From an uncultured Acinetobacter sp. (lineage in GTDB: Bacteria > Pseudomonadota > Gammaproteobacteria > Pseudomonadales > Moraxellaceae): a stretch of DNA of 5,081 bases. The position numbers and the translations under genes were made by a program. Positions 1 to 5,081 of this stretch are shown here, piece by piece (position 1 is the stretch's first letter; each line of letters starts with the position of its first letter). The notes below the pieces were generated by a model that was given only the letters and a program-made list of their open reading frames with translations, searched no databases and was not told the origin of the DNA. The DNA is taken from positions 1 to 5,081 of the forward strand of contig CAAGMP010000153.1 of assembly GCA_900771065.1 (NCBI GenBank), in the 5' to 3' direction.

Positions 1-216
1 AGCTTTGTTTTTATGGATGGTGCCTTTATCAGCCATACGATCGATTACTGGTACAGCAGTTTTGGATGCTTCAGATGCAACAGCGTAGTCACCAGCAGCG
101 ATAGCAGCGATAGTACGTTTGATGTAAGTACGAACCATAGAACGTAAGCTTGCGTTGTGTTTACGTGCTTTAACGTTTTGACGAGCACGTTTTTTAGCTT
201 GAGCAGAGTTTGCCAC
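1..216 (-). CDS. rpsT: 30S ribosomal protein S20 (bS20), 3' end missing
   Basis: S20 is a primary 16S rRNA-binding protein of the small ribosomal subunit, needed for 30S assembly. The reverse strand reads MANSAQAKKRARQNVKARKH at the N terminus, then a basic helical protein ending here in IHKNKA at residue 72. This aligns without gaps to recalled E. coli S20 (MANxxxAKKRA, ARKHNAS, IHKNKA), which has 87 residues, so about 15 C-terminal codons lie beyond the left edge. The start is GTG at 216-214, preceded by AAGGAG (229-224) with a 7-nt spacer. A non-ATG start also occurs in E. coli rpsT (UUG), where it is part of translational self-control. Codon choice is less AT-biased than in the neighbouring genes, as expected for a highly expressed ribosomal protein. 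The gene is divergent from the helicase gene. Identity is very secure. Confidence 0.96.
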   Translation of the reverse strand, partial: MANSAQAKKRARQNVKARKHNASLRSMVRTYIKRTIAAIAAGDYAVASEASKTAVPVIDRMADKGTIHKNKA

Positions 217-308
217 TCGTGCACTCCTTGAATTAGATTGGTCTGGGCGGGCTGCAACTTAACTGAAAACCAATCTCAGCTAAACCATGAACCAGCCCGT
301 AAACAAGT
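217..308 (-). promoter_or_regulatory. rpsT mRNA leader with predicted nested hairpin and pseudoknot
   Basis: In mRNA direction this leader contains P1, CGGGCUG (299-293) pairing with CAGCCCG (254-248), which encloses P2, AGCUGA (281-276) pairing with UCAGUU (266-261, one G-U). The P2 loop carries GAUUGGU (275-269), which is perfectly complementary to ACCAAUC (242-236) downstream of P1. The order is A-B-A'-B', so the loop pairing would form a pseudoknot crossing P1. Its 3' strand ends 6 nt before the AAGGAG Shine-Dalgarno (229-224), at the edge of the ribosome footprint. S20 is known to repress its own translation in E. coli. That this fold is the S20-responsive element here is inference; the base pairing itself is read directly. 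Confidence 0.6.
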
Positions 309-313
309 GCCAT

Positions 314-342
314 ATTTTGATTAAACAATGCTGTTAAGTCAA
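314..342 (-). promoter_or_regulatory. probable rpsT promoter
   Basis: Reading leftward, TTGACT (342-337; 5 of 6 to the -35 consensus) is followed by 17 nt and then CAAAAT (319-314; 4 of 6 to TATAAT). Transcription would begin near 306-308, only a few bases upstream of the leader's first stem, giving a leader of about 90 nt. A weaker second -10-like TAAAAT lies at 369-364 without a good -35. E. coli rpsT has two promoters, so a second start here would not be surprising. Confidence 0.5.
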
Positions 343-350
343 GTCTTGAC
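338..350. repeat. 13-bp palindrome made of two opposed -35 elements
   Basis: GTCAAGTCTTGAC is a perfect inverted repeat of 6 bp around one central base. Its left arm belongs to the leftward TTGACT -35 of rpsT (337-342) and its right arm to a rightward TTGACA (346-351). It could be an operator, but the symmetry may simply come from two back-to-back -35 elements. Confidence 0.5.
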
Positions 351-376
351 ACATCCATACAACATTTTAGTTTAAT
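346..376 (+). promoter_or_regulatory. possible promoter for the helicase gene
   Basis: A perfect -35 consensus TTGACA (346-351) is followed by TTTAAT (371-376; 5 of 6 to the -10 consensus). The spacing is 19 bp, longer than the usual 16-18, which lowers confidence. Transcription would start near 383, leaving a leader of about 140 nt. A TATAAA at 455-460 is an alternative -10 but lacks a recognisable -35. The stretch from 377 to 479 is AT-rich and I see no gene or RNA structure in it. Confidence 0.33.
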
Positions 377-479
377 AAATTTGCGAGGAAAATCAGATTC
401 TACGCTAAATTAGTGCGAAATGGTGAAAAAATAGCTGATTGAATGCTTTTCTTTTATAAAGATTAAACTTAACTTTTCA

Positions 480-511
480 TCTAAAAATCGGTAGGCTATC
501 TAATTTTTAGA
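480..511 (+). repeat. 9-bp inverted repeat (AU-rich hairpin) just upstream of the helicase start
   Basis: TCTAAAAAT (480-488) and ATTTTTAGA (503-511) are perfectly complementary across a 14-nt loop. The 3' arm ends 10 nt before the ATG at 522 and touches the only purine-rich stretch (AGAGTAGAG, 509-517) that could act as a weak ribosome binding site. As RNA it could modulate initiation; as DNA it could be a dimeric regulator's operator. The loop has no T-run following a GC stem, so it is not a terminator. Confidence 0.5.
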
Positions 512-521
512 GTAGAGCACA

Positions 522-2225
522 ATGAAACAAGAAACTGCCCTTAAGCTACTCAAAGCAGGTGAAAATGTTTTTTTAACTGGCTCTGCGGGTGCGGGAAAAA
601 CATATACATTAAATCAATATATTCGTTATTTAAAATCGCGAAAAGTCCCTGTTGCAATTACGGCTTCAACGGGTATTGCGGCAACACATATGAACGGCAT
701 GACCATTCACACATGGGCAGGGATTGGAATTAAAGAAACCTTGTCTGATGATGACCTAAAAAGATTAAAAGAACGTAAATATTTAAAAGAACATTTAGAA
801 AATGCACAAGTTTTAATTATTGATGAAATTTCGATGCTACATGCAAAGCAACTCAATTTAGTCAATCAAGTTTTAAAATATTTTAAAGAAAATGAATGTG
901 CTTTTGGTGGCATTCAAGTGATTGTTGCAGGTGATTTTTTTCAGTTACCACCCGTGAGCAAAAAAGATGAAAAAAACCGTGATAAGTTTTGTTTTATGTC
1001 AGAAGCATGGGTGGAAGCAAAATTTCGAGTTTGTTATTTGACTGAACAACATCGTCAAGGTGAAGATCCATTAAATGAAATTTTAAATGCAATTCGCCAT
1101 CAGCAAATCAATCAAAATCATTTAAATATTTTAAAATCAACGAAAAATCAAGATATTGGGGAGATATTTACCCGTTTATATACGCATAATTTAAACGTCG
1201 ATAGTATTAATTCGAGCCATTTAAATGAAATTAAAGAGAAAAATTATCAATTTGAAGCAAAATGTGAAGGAAATGAAAAATTAATTGAAACATTAAAATC
1301 TTCAGTGCGTGCACCTGAAAGTTTATCTTTAAAAAAACATGCTAAAGTTATGTTTGTAAAGAATAATTTTGAATTAGGTTATATTAATGGCAGCATGGGA
1401 GAAGTTGTTGGTTTTGAAAAAGATGATGAATTTGGTGTTTTGCCAAAAGTCAAATTATTACGTGAAGGAATTACGTTAATTGTTGAGCCTGAAACATGGT
1501 CAATTGAAAATGAAGCAGGCAAAATTATTGCCAGTTTCCAGCAAATTCCGTTGCGTTTAGCATGGGCAATTACCATTCATAAATCACAAGGCATGACTTT
1601 AGATGCTGCTGAAATCGATTTAAATTATACTTTTGAAAAAGGGCAAGGTTATGTTGCTTTATCGCGCTTAAAGTCATTAAGTGGGCTTAAATTGGTTGGT
1701 TTCAATCCGCAGGCTTTAGAGTTAGATGCCTTGGCAATCAAAGCAGATCGTCGTTTTCAAGCATTGTCACAGGAAGCTGAACTGCATTTTCAAGATTTAG
1801 ACTTAACCGCACAACACCGCGCTTTTATTCGACATTGTGGCGGAACATTAAATGAAAAAGAAATTAGCCGAAACGAAGTTAAATTAAATAAAAATTTTTC
1901 TGCCGATACTTTAATGCAAACACGAGAATTATTTGAATCGGGTTATGATTTGCAAGATATTGCCACTGAGCGCGGTTTAACTTTATCGACAGTAATTAAC
2001 CATTTGGAAAAATTGCATAAAACCCAAAATTTAGATATTTCGATTGCGCATCCTGGTGAGGACGTGGTGGAACAAGTACGGCGAATTTATAAAAAATTAA
2101 TGCGACGACAAGATCCAAAACATTTTAATGAAGATGGTTCATTAAAATTACGTCCAATTGTGGAAGAAACAACGCCAAAAATGGGTTATGACCAAGTTCG
2201 ATTGGCTTTATTGTTTGTTCAATAA
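522..2225 (+). CDS. PIF1/RecD-like SF1B DNA helicase with C-terminal HTH-type domain
   Basis: A complete 567-residue ATP-dependent DNA helicase of superfamily 1B, probably 5'-to-3', acting on chromosomal DNA in the cytoplasm. Visible motifs in order: Walker A GSAGAGKT (20-27), motif Ia ITASTGIAA (46-54), Walker B LIIDEISML (98-106), motif III GDFFQLPPV (137-145), LTEQHRQ (173-179), a GYINGSMGEV segment (286-295) typical of the SH3-like insertion, HKSQG (353-357) and YVALSR (377-382) with the presumed arginine finger R382. From about 460 to 510 lies a helix-turn-helix-like segment (S460 ADTLMQTRELFESG, then DIATERGLTLSTV) resembling the domain found C-terminal in some RecQ and PIF1-type helicases. 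The start at 522 places Walker A at the normal distance, although the Shine-Dalgarno is weak. The gene is divergent from rpsT and convergent with thiM, apparently monocistronic. The family is sure; its specific role (replication fork, G-quadruplex or recombination intermediates) is unknown. Confidence 0.92.
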   Translation: MKQETALKLLKAGENVFLTGSAGAGKTYTLNQYIRYLKSRKVPVAITASTGIAATHMNGMTIHTWAGIGIKETLSDDDLKRLKERKYLKEHLENAQVLIIDEISMLHAKQLNLVNQVLKYFKENECAFGGIQVIVAGDFFQLPPVSKKDEKNRDKFCFMSEAWVEAKFRVCYLTEQHRQGEDPLNEILNAIRHQQINQNHLNILKSTKNQDIGEIFTRLYTHNLNVDSINSSHLNEIKEKNYQFEAKCEGNEKLIETLKSSVRAPESLSLKKHAKVMFVKNNFELGYINGSMGEVVGFEKDDEFGVLPKVKLLREGITLIVEPETWSIENEAGKIIASFQQIPLRLAWAITIHKSQGMTLDAAEIDLNYTFEKGQGYVALSRLKSLSGLKLVGFNPQALELDALAIKADRRFQALSQEAELHFQDLDLTAQHRAFIRHCGGTLNEKEISRNEVKLNKNFSADTLMQTRELFESGYDLQDIATERGLTLSTVINHLEKLHKTQNLDISIAHPGEDVVEQVRRIYKKLMRRQDPKHFNEDGSLKLRPIVEETTPKMGYDQVRLALLFVQ

Positions 2226-2247
2226 AATTTTTCCTCACAAACTGCTT

Positions 2248-3060
2248 TTAAATAATTTTTAAATCAATATGTTGGGAAATTAAATCTGCATTCATTTGGT
2301 CAATGTAATCTAAAAATGCCACGTTGAACTGCCCAACTTGCACGGCTTGTTGTGCTGCTAATTTTCCTGCAATTGCAAAATGTACATGTGCGCTTAAACT
2401 GGCAATTGTTGCTGAGCTCACTACGCTATATGCAGCAATTAATGCGCCTAAAGCACAGCCTGTTGCAGTAATGCGTGGTTGTAAAAATGATCCACCATTC
2501 ACTTGAATAGTGATATTTAATTCTTTAGAAAGAATAAAATCAGCTTTACCTGAAATGGCAACACATTGACAAACTGATAATAGTTTTTTTGCTTCTAAAT
2601 AAACATGATTACTATTTAAAACACTATCGACACCTTTATTTTCAGTTTGCATGCCTGCTAAATTTGCGATTTCAGAAGCATTACCACGAATAATATGCGG
2701 TTGATAGCTTAAGAGTTGATTTGCAATTTCACTTCGCCAAGGCAATGCCGAACCATAACCGACAGGATCAAGCACCCACGGTTTATTGAGTTGTTGCATA
2801 GTGTGTGCAGCAAGGTGCATGGCTTCAACTTGTGCTTGCTGTGGTGTACCTAAATTAATGCTCAGCGCTTGGGCGACTTGAGCAAAACTTGCTACTTCTA
2901 ATGGATTATCAATCATTGCAGGAGAAGCTTTGGCTGCCAATAAAATATTTGCAACATAATTTGCTGCAACTTGATTGGTAATACATTGTACCAAAGGTTG
3001 TATTTTTTGTAGGCGTTGATGTGCCAAAATAACTTCTTCAATGAGTGTTTGTACAGTCAT
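2248..3060 (-). CDS. thiM: hydroxyethylthiazole kinase ThiM
   Basis: ThiM phosphorylates 4-methyl-5-(2-hydroxyethyl)thiazole with ATP, so salvaged thiazole can be joined to HMP-PP by ThiE on the way to thiamin phosphate. The 270-residue length is normal for this ribokinase-fold, trimeric cytoplasmic enzyme. Family signatures: PLVQCITNQVAANYVAN (22-38), ASPAMI (45-50), DPVGYG (98-103), IRGNASEI (124-131), SGKADF (170-175) and TATGCALG (198-205), with C202 in the position of the conserved active-site cysteine. The usual GTGC is ATGC here. The ATG start has AAGG (3071-3068) 7 nt upstream. It is the second gene of an operon, 9 nt after the stop of the cysteine-cluster protein gene. No thiD or thiE is adjacent, so salvage would depend on genes elsewhere. 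The gene ends 22 bp from the convergent helicase stop with no clear terminator between them. Confidence 0.95.
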   Translation of the reverse strand: MTVQTLIEEVILAHQRLQKIQPLVQCITNQVAANYVANILLAAKASPAMIDNPLEVASFAQVAQALSINLGTPQQAQVEAMHLAAHTMQQLNKPWVLDPVGYGSALPWRSEIANQLLSYQPHIIRGNASEIANLAGMQTENKGVDSVLNSNHVYLEAKKLLSVCQCVAISGKADFILSKELNITIQVNGGSFLQPRITATGCALGALIAAYSVVSSATIASLSAHVHFAIAGKLAAQQAVQVGQFNVAFLDYIDQMNADLISQHIDLKII

Positions 3061-3067
3061 AACAATG

Positions 3068-3071
3068 CCTT
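3068..3071 (-). promoter_or_regulatory. thiM Shine-Dalgarno overlapping the upstream stop codon
   Basis: In mRNA direction the sequence TAAGG contains both the stop codon TAA of the upstream gene (3072-3070) and the AAGG ribosome binding site of thiM. The thiM ATG lies 7 nt after AAGG. A ribosome terminating on the first gene would cover the thiM site, so translation of the pair is likely coupled. Confidence 0.6.
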
Positions 3072-4230
3072 AAGAGGTAAAATAATGGTCTTGACGTTTA
3101 CAATGATGACAAAATAAAGAAACATAATTTTCCGCATCATATTCGACACTTAAATCTGCAGAGCCACAATGCATACAACGTTTTTTTGCATAAAAATCCA
3201 ATCTTGGTAGAATTTTTTGCCATGAATGACGAATGGGTTGCATGAAAATTTTTTCATCATAACCTAAAAAGCGAAACAGTAAAATTTCACTCATTTTACT
3301 CAATGGAAGTTGCGTTGGTCGCGGCAAAGCAAAGGTTTCCCATTTATTTGCAATTGATTTTTCACGGTATTGTTGTAGTGTTTTTTTGAGTAAATTGGTA
3401 TTAATAAAGTTTTCATTTTGTGTATGTAAGGCATTTTTTTGATGTAAAAAATCTAATGCATTTTGAATTAAATAGTAAATTTGCCCAACCGATAATACAT
3501 CTAATAATTGGTAACAAAATGCTTGAAATGCTTTGTTTCCCGCAATTTTAATATGCCAATTTTTACAGTAAAACTGCATAAATTGAATAATTTCTTGATA
3601 TAAAACATAATATAAAGCACTTTTTACCTCATCTGTATTTTGAAAAGGTGTTCCTAAAGTTAAATTTTCATAAAACCAATGGCGTAATTGTTGAGTAATG
3701 CTAAATAAGCTCGGTTCAGAGTAACCATCTAAACGCACATGAACATAATAATATGCTTGAGAATTTTCTTCATTACTTGATTTTTCAACTAAAATTTGAT
3801 TATAAATAAAACGTTTAAATAAGTGATTCTGACATAAATAATTTGGCGTAATGTAGTGATATTTGATTTTATTCCAATCAATAAATTCAGTATAAGTTTG
3901 GTCTTCTTTCACTAAATCATCTAATAAACTTAGTAAGAACAGTTTATTGAGAAAATTTAAGGTTGATAATTCACGTTCGGTCACAGTATTTTTTTTAATA
4001 GCTGACTTTTCTTGTGAGCGTGTTTGTTGTAAAGCCATTTTACGTTTTGCGCTACATTTCTCACAATAACAGTTATATTTTTGTTCTGAAAAAACTTGAT
4101 GTTTACAGTGTGTGCATTCGTGATAAAACATTTCATTATTATATTGTTCTGCTTCAATCCAGTACATTGAAGCTTGACACAAAGGACAAAACGTACTTTC
4201 ATCAACTTGCTTTTGTAGAATTTGTAGCAT
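3070..4230 (-). CDS. uncharacterised protein with N- and C-terminal cysteine clusters (probable zinc ribbons)
   Basis: I do not recognise this family. Numbering below uses the ATG at 4230 (386 residues). The N terminus has C15-x2-C18, C39-x2-C42 and then C54-x-C56-x2-C59, a pattern fitting one zinc ribbon plus a partial second metal site. The C terminus has C352-x2-C355 and C374-x2-C377, a second classical four-cysteine zinc ribbon ending 9 residues before the stop. Between them, after a Lys/Arg/Gln-rich linker (about 60-85), lies a roughly 250-residue, probably helical region rich in Tyr, Phe, Gln and Leu, with no signal peptide, membrane segment or catalytic motif that I can identify. It is first in an operon with thiM, 9 nt apart. 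A GTG at 4236 in the same frame would add two residues; ATG was preferred because neither start has a clear Shine-Dalgarno. Nucleic-acid or protein binding is suggested by the ribbons, but this is inference. The ORF is intact and its codon use matches its neighbours. Confidence 0.8.
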   Translation of the reverse strand: MLQILQKQVDESTFCPLCQASMYWIEAEQYNNEMFYHECTHCKHQVFSEQKYNCYCEKCSAKRKMALQQTRSQEKSAIKKNTVTERELSTLNFLNKLFLLSLLDDLVKEDQTYTEFIDWNKIKYHYITPNYLCQNHLFKRFIYNQILVEKSSNEENSQAYYYVHVRLDGYSEPSLFSITQQLRHWFYENLTLGTPFQNTDEVKSALYYVLYQEIIQFMQFYCKNWHIKIAGNKAFQAFCYQLLDVLSVGQIYYLIQNALDFLHQKNALHTQNENFINTNLLKKTLQQYREKSIANKWETFALPRPTQLPLSKMSEILLFRFLGYDEKIFMQPIRHSWQKILPRLDFYAKKRCMHCGSADLSVEYDAENYVSLFCHHCKRQDHYFTS

Positions 4231-4259
4231 AATCACACGGTGAAAATAGACAAAAAACG

Positions 4260-4288
4260 ATTATACACCGACTGAATTGAATTTACCT
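4260..4288 (-). promoter_or_regulatory. probable promoter of the cysteine-cluster protein gene-thiM operon
   Basis: A perfect -10 hexamer TATAAT is read leftward at 4265-4260. The expected -35 position (4288-4283) reads AGGTAA, a poor match, so the promoter may be weak or activator-dependent. Transcription would start near 4253, giving a leader of about 20 nt. There is no room for, and no sign of, a TPP riboswitch between this site and the first gene. Confidence 0.42.
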
Positions 4289-4290
4289 CA

Positions 4291-4319
4291 CAGACAGCAA
4301 CTCAGATTCAGCGTATGAT
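4291..4319 (+). promoter_or_regulatory. probable pepN promoter
   Basis: CAGACA (4291-4296; 4 of 6 to TTGACA) is followed by a 17-nt spacer and TATGAT (4314-4319; 5 of 6 to TATAAT). Transcription would begin near 4326, about 34 nt before the start codon. A second -10-like TTTAAT with an upstream TG (4332-4340) is possible, but would leave a leader of only about 13 nt. The site is divergent from the operon promoter at 4260-4288. Confidence 0.4.
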
Positions 4320-4359
4320 CGAATCAGTTGATGTTTTAATCTAAAGATCAGGAAGTTTT

Positions 4360-5039
4360 ATGAGCATAGCAACAGCCAATTCAACAATTTATTTAAAAGA
4401 TTATCAAGCTCCAACATTTTATGTTGATTCGGTTGATTTAGATTTACATATTTTTGATGATTATACTCAAGTCAATGCCAAACTGAAATTACAGCGTCAT
4501 CGTGCAGGTGATTTAATTTTACTAGGACGTGATTTGAATTTACAAAGCATAGCAATTAACGGTCAAATTTTATCTGAACAAGATTATCAACTTGATGCTG
4601 AACAATTGGTGATTGCCAATGCACCAGATCAGCTTCTTTTAGAAACGCAAGTCATCATTCATCCTGAAACCAATACGCAACTCGAAGGTTTATATCAAGC
4701 TAGCCATAACTTATTTGTCACACAAAATGAACCTGAAGGTTTTCGTAAAATCACTTTTTATCCCGACCGCCCAGACGTATTGTCGGTTTTTACCACGCGT
4801 GTTGAAGCCGATAAAAAATATCCTGTCTTGCTTGCCAATGGCAATTTGATTGAAGCAGGCGAAGTCGATGAAAATCGCCATTATACTATTTGGCAAGATC
4901 CAACTAAAAAACCTGCTTATTTATTTGCTTGTGTGATTGGTGATTTAGCTGTTCTTAAAGATACTTATGTGACGTCTGAAGGGCGCAATGTCGCTTTGGA
5001 AATTTACGCAGAAGAAAAAGATATTCCAAAATGTCATAT
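4360..5039 (+). CDS. pepN: aminopeptidase N (M1 family), N-terminal part only
   Basis: PepN is a cytoplasmic zinc metalloaminopeptidase that removes N-terminal residues from peptides in the last stages of protein turnover. The 226 genuine codons cover the beta-rich N-terminal domain and the start of the catalytic domain, roughly a quarter of a protein of nearly 900 residues. Segments matching recalled E. coli PepN are EPEGFRKITFYPDRPDV, LLANGN, WQDPTKKPAYLFA and VALEIY. E124 in TQNEPEGFR aligns with E. coli E121, which binds the substrate amino group. The zinc-binding HEXXH and the GAMEN motif lie beyond the edge. The ATG has a good Shine-Dalgarno, AGGAAG at 4350-4355. No signal peptide is present. 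Genuine sequence stops at about 5039: the frame continues into adapter sequence, so residues from the end of CHI onward (DRKSTRLNSSHSG) are artefactual. Confidence 0.94.
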
Positions 5040-5081
5040 AGATCGGAAGAGCACACGTCTGAACTCCAGTCACTCTGGCGA
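5040..5081. other. Illumina TruSeq adapter contamination with probable 8-base index
   Basis: The sequence from 5040 begins AGATCGGAAGAGC and continues through ACACGTCTGAACTCCAGTCAC to 5073, which is the 34-base TruSeq indexed adapter exactly as I know it. The remaining eight bases, TCTGGCGA (5074-5081), have the length and position of a sample index. The A at 5040 may be the adapter's first base or a coincident genomic base. This stretch is synthetic and marks the end of an assembled contig. Confidence 0.97.

Noticed and set aside
94..111. Tandem 9-bp repeat AGCAGCGAT inside rpsT
   Set aside because: It encodes the repeated Ile-Ala-Ala of an S20 helix. The protein aligns to E. coli S20 without an insertion, so this is not an expansion.
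45..257. 70-codon minus-strand reading frame overlapping rpsT
   Set aside because: It is a different frame of the S20 coding strand; the S20 frame has unmistakable family sequence and its own Shine-Dalgarno.
280..288. Two-codon upstream frame AUG-GUU-UAG in the rpsT leader (minus strand)
   Set aside because: No ribosome binding site precedes it and it lies in the predicted structured RNA; most likely chance.
286..336. 16-codon plus-strand frame in the rpsT-helicase gap
   Set aside because: No Shine-Dalgarno, and it overlaps the rpsT leader and promoter on the other strand; no coding character.
1379..1576. Minus-strand reading frame inside the helicase gene
   Set aside because: Shadow of the helicase, which carries conserved motifs through this region.
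2213..2250. Possible bidirectional terminator between helicase and thiM (GTTTGT / ACAAAC, 6 bp, 18-nt loop)
   Set aside because: The stem is short and AT-rich, begins inside the helicase coding end, and lacks a clean T-run directly after it; insufficient for a terminator call.
2324..2506. Plus-strand cysteine-rich 60-codon frame opposite thiM
   Set aside because: Antisense shadow of thiM; its cysteines come from the complement of Ala/Gln-rich codons and there is no ribosome binding site.
3981..4232. Two overlapping frames (one per strand) over the N-terminal part of the cysteine-cluster protein
   Set aside because: Both are alternative-frame shadows of the longer reading frame with its regular CxxC spacing.
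4305..4325. Inverted repeat GATTC / GAATC upstream of pepN
   Set aside because: Only 5 bp per arm with an 11-nt gap; expected by chance in AT-rich DNA and not tied to a known operator.
4711..4896. Minus-strand 61-codon frame inside pepN
   Set aside because: Antisense to a clearly conserved M1 peptidase domain.

Overview
This window looks like ordinary chromosome from an AT-rich gammaproteobacterium, most likely Acinetobacter or another member of the Moraxellaceae. That assignment is inferred from protein character (S20, ThiM, PepN), the strong A/T bias at third codon positions and recalled gene neighbourhoods; no search was run. The window holds five protein genes, no RNA genes, no mobile element and no CRISPR array.

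Layout. Positions 1-216 (minus) carry the first 72 codons of rpsT (ribosomal protein S20), which starts with GTG and runs off the left edge. Positions 217-521 are a divergent intergenic region. It contains a structured rpsT mRNA leader with a predicted pseudoknot ending just before the Shine-Dalgarno sequence, a probable rpsT promoter, a back-to-back pair of -35 elements forming a 13-bp palindrome, and an AU-rich hairpin just before the next gene. Positions 522-2225 (plus) encode a complete PIF1/RecD-type SF1B helicase with a C-terminal helix-turn-helix-like region. It converges, with a 22-bp gap, on a two-gene minus-strand operon: an unrecognised protein with cysteine clusters at both ends (3070-4230), then thiM, hydroxyethylthiazole kinase (2248-3060), whose Shine-Dalgarno sequence overlaps the upstream stop codon. 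From 4360 (plus) runs pepN, the M1-family aminopeptidase N, read for 226 codons.

The final 42 bases (5040-5081) are not biological. They match the Illumina TruSeq adapter (AGATCGGAAGAGC and onward) followed by eight bases the length of a sample index. The pepN frame stays open through the adapter, so a naive translation gains about 13 spurious residues. The right edge is therefore the end of a draft assembly contig.

The genes serve separate household functions: ribosome assembly, DNA unwinding, thiamin salvage and peptide breakdown. I see no defence system or other new multi-gene system. The best candidates for something under-described are the rpsT leader RNA and the unrecognised cysteine-cluster protein transcribed with thiM.
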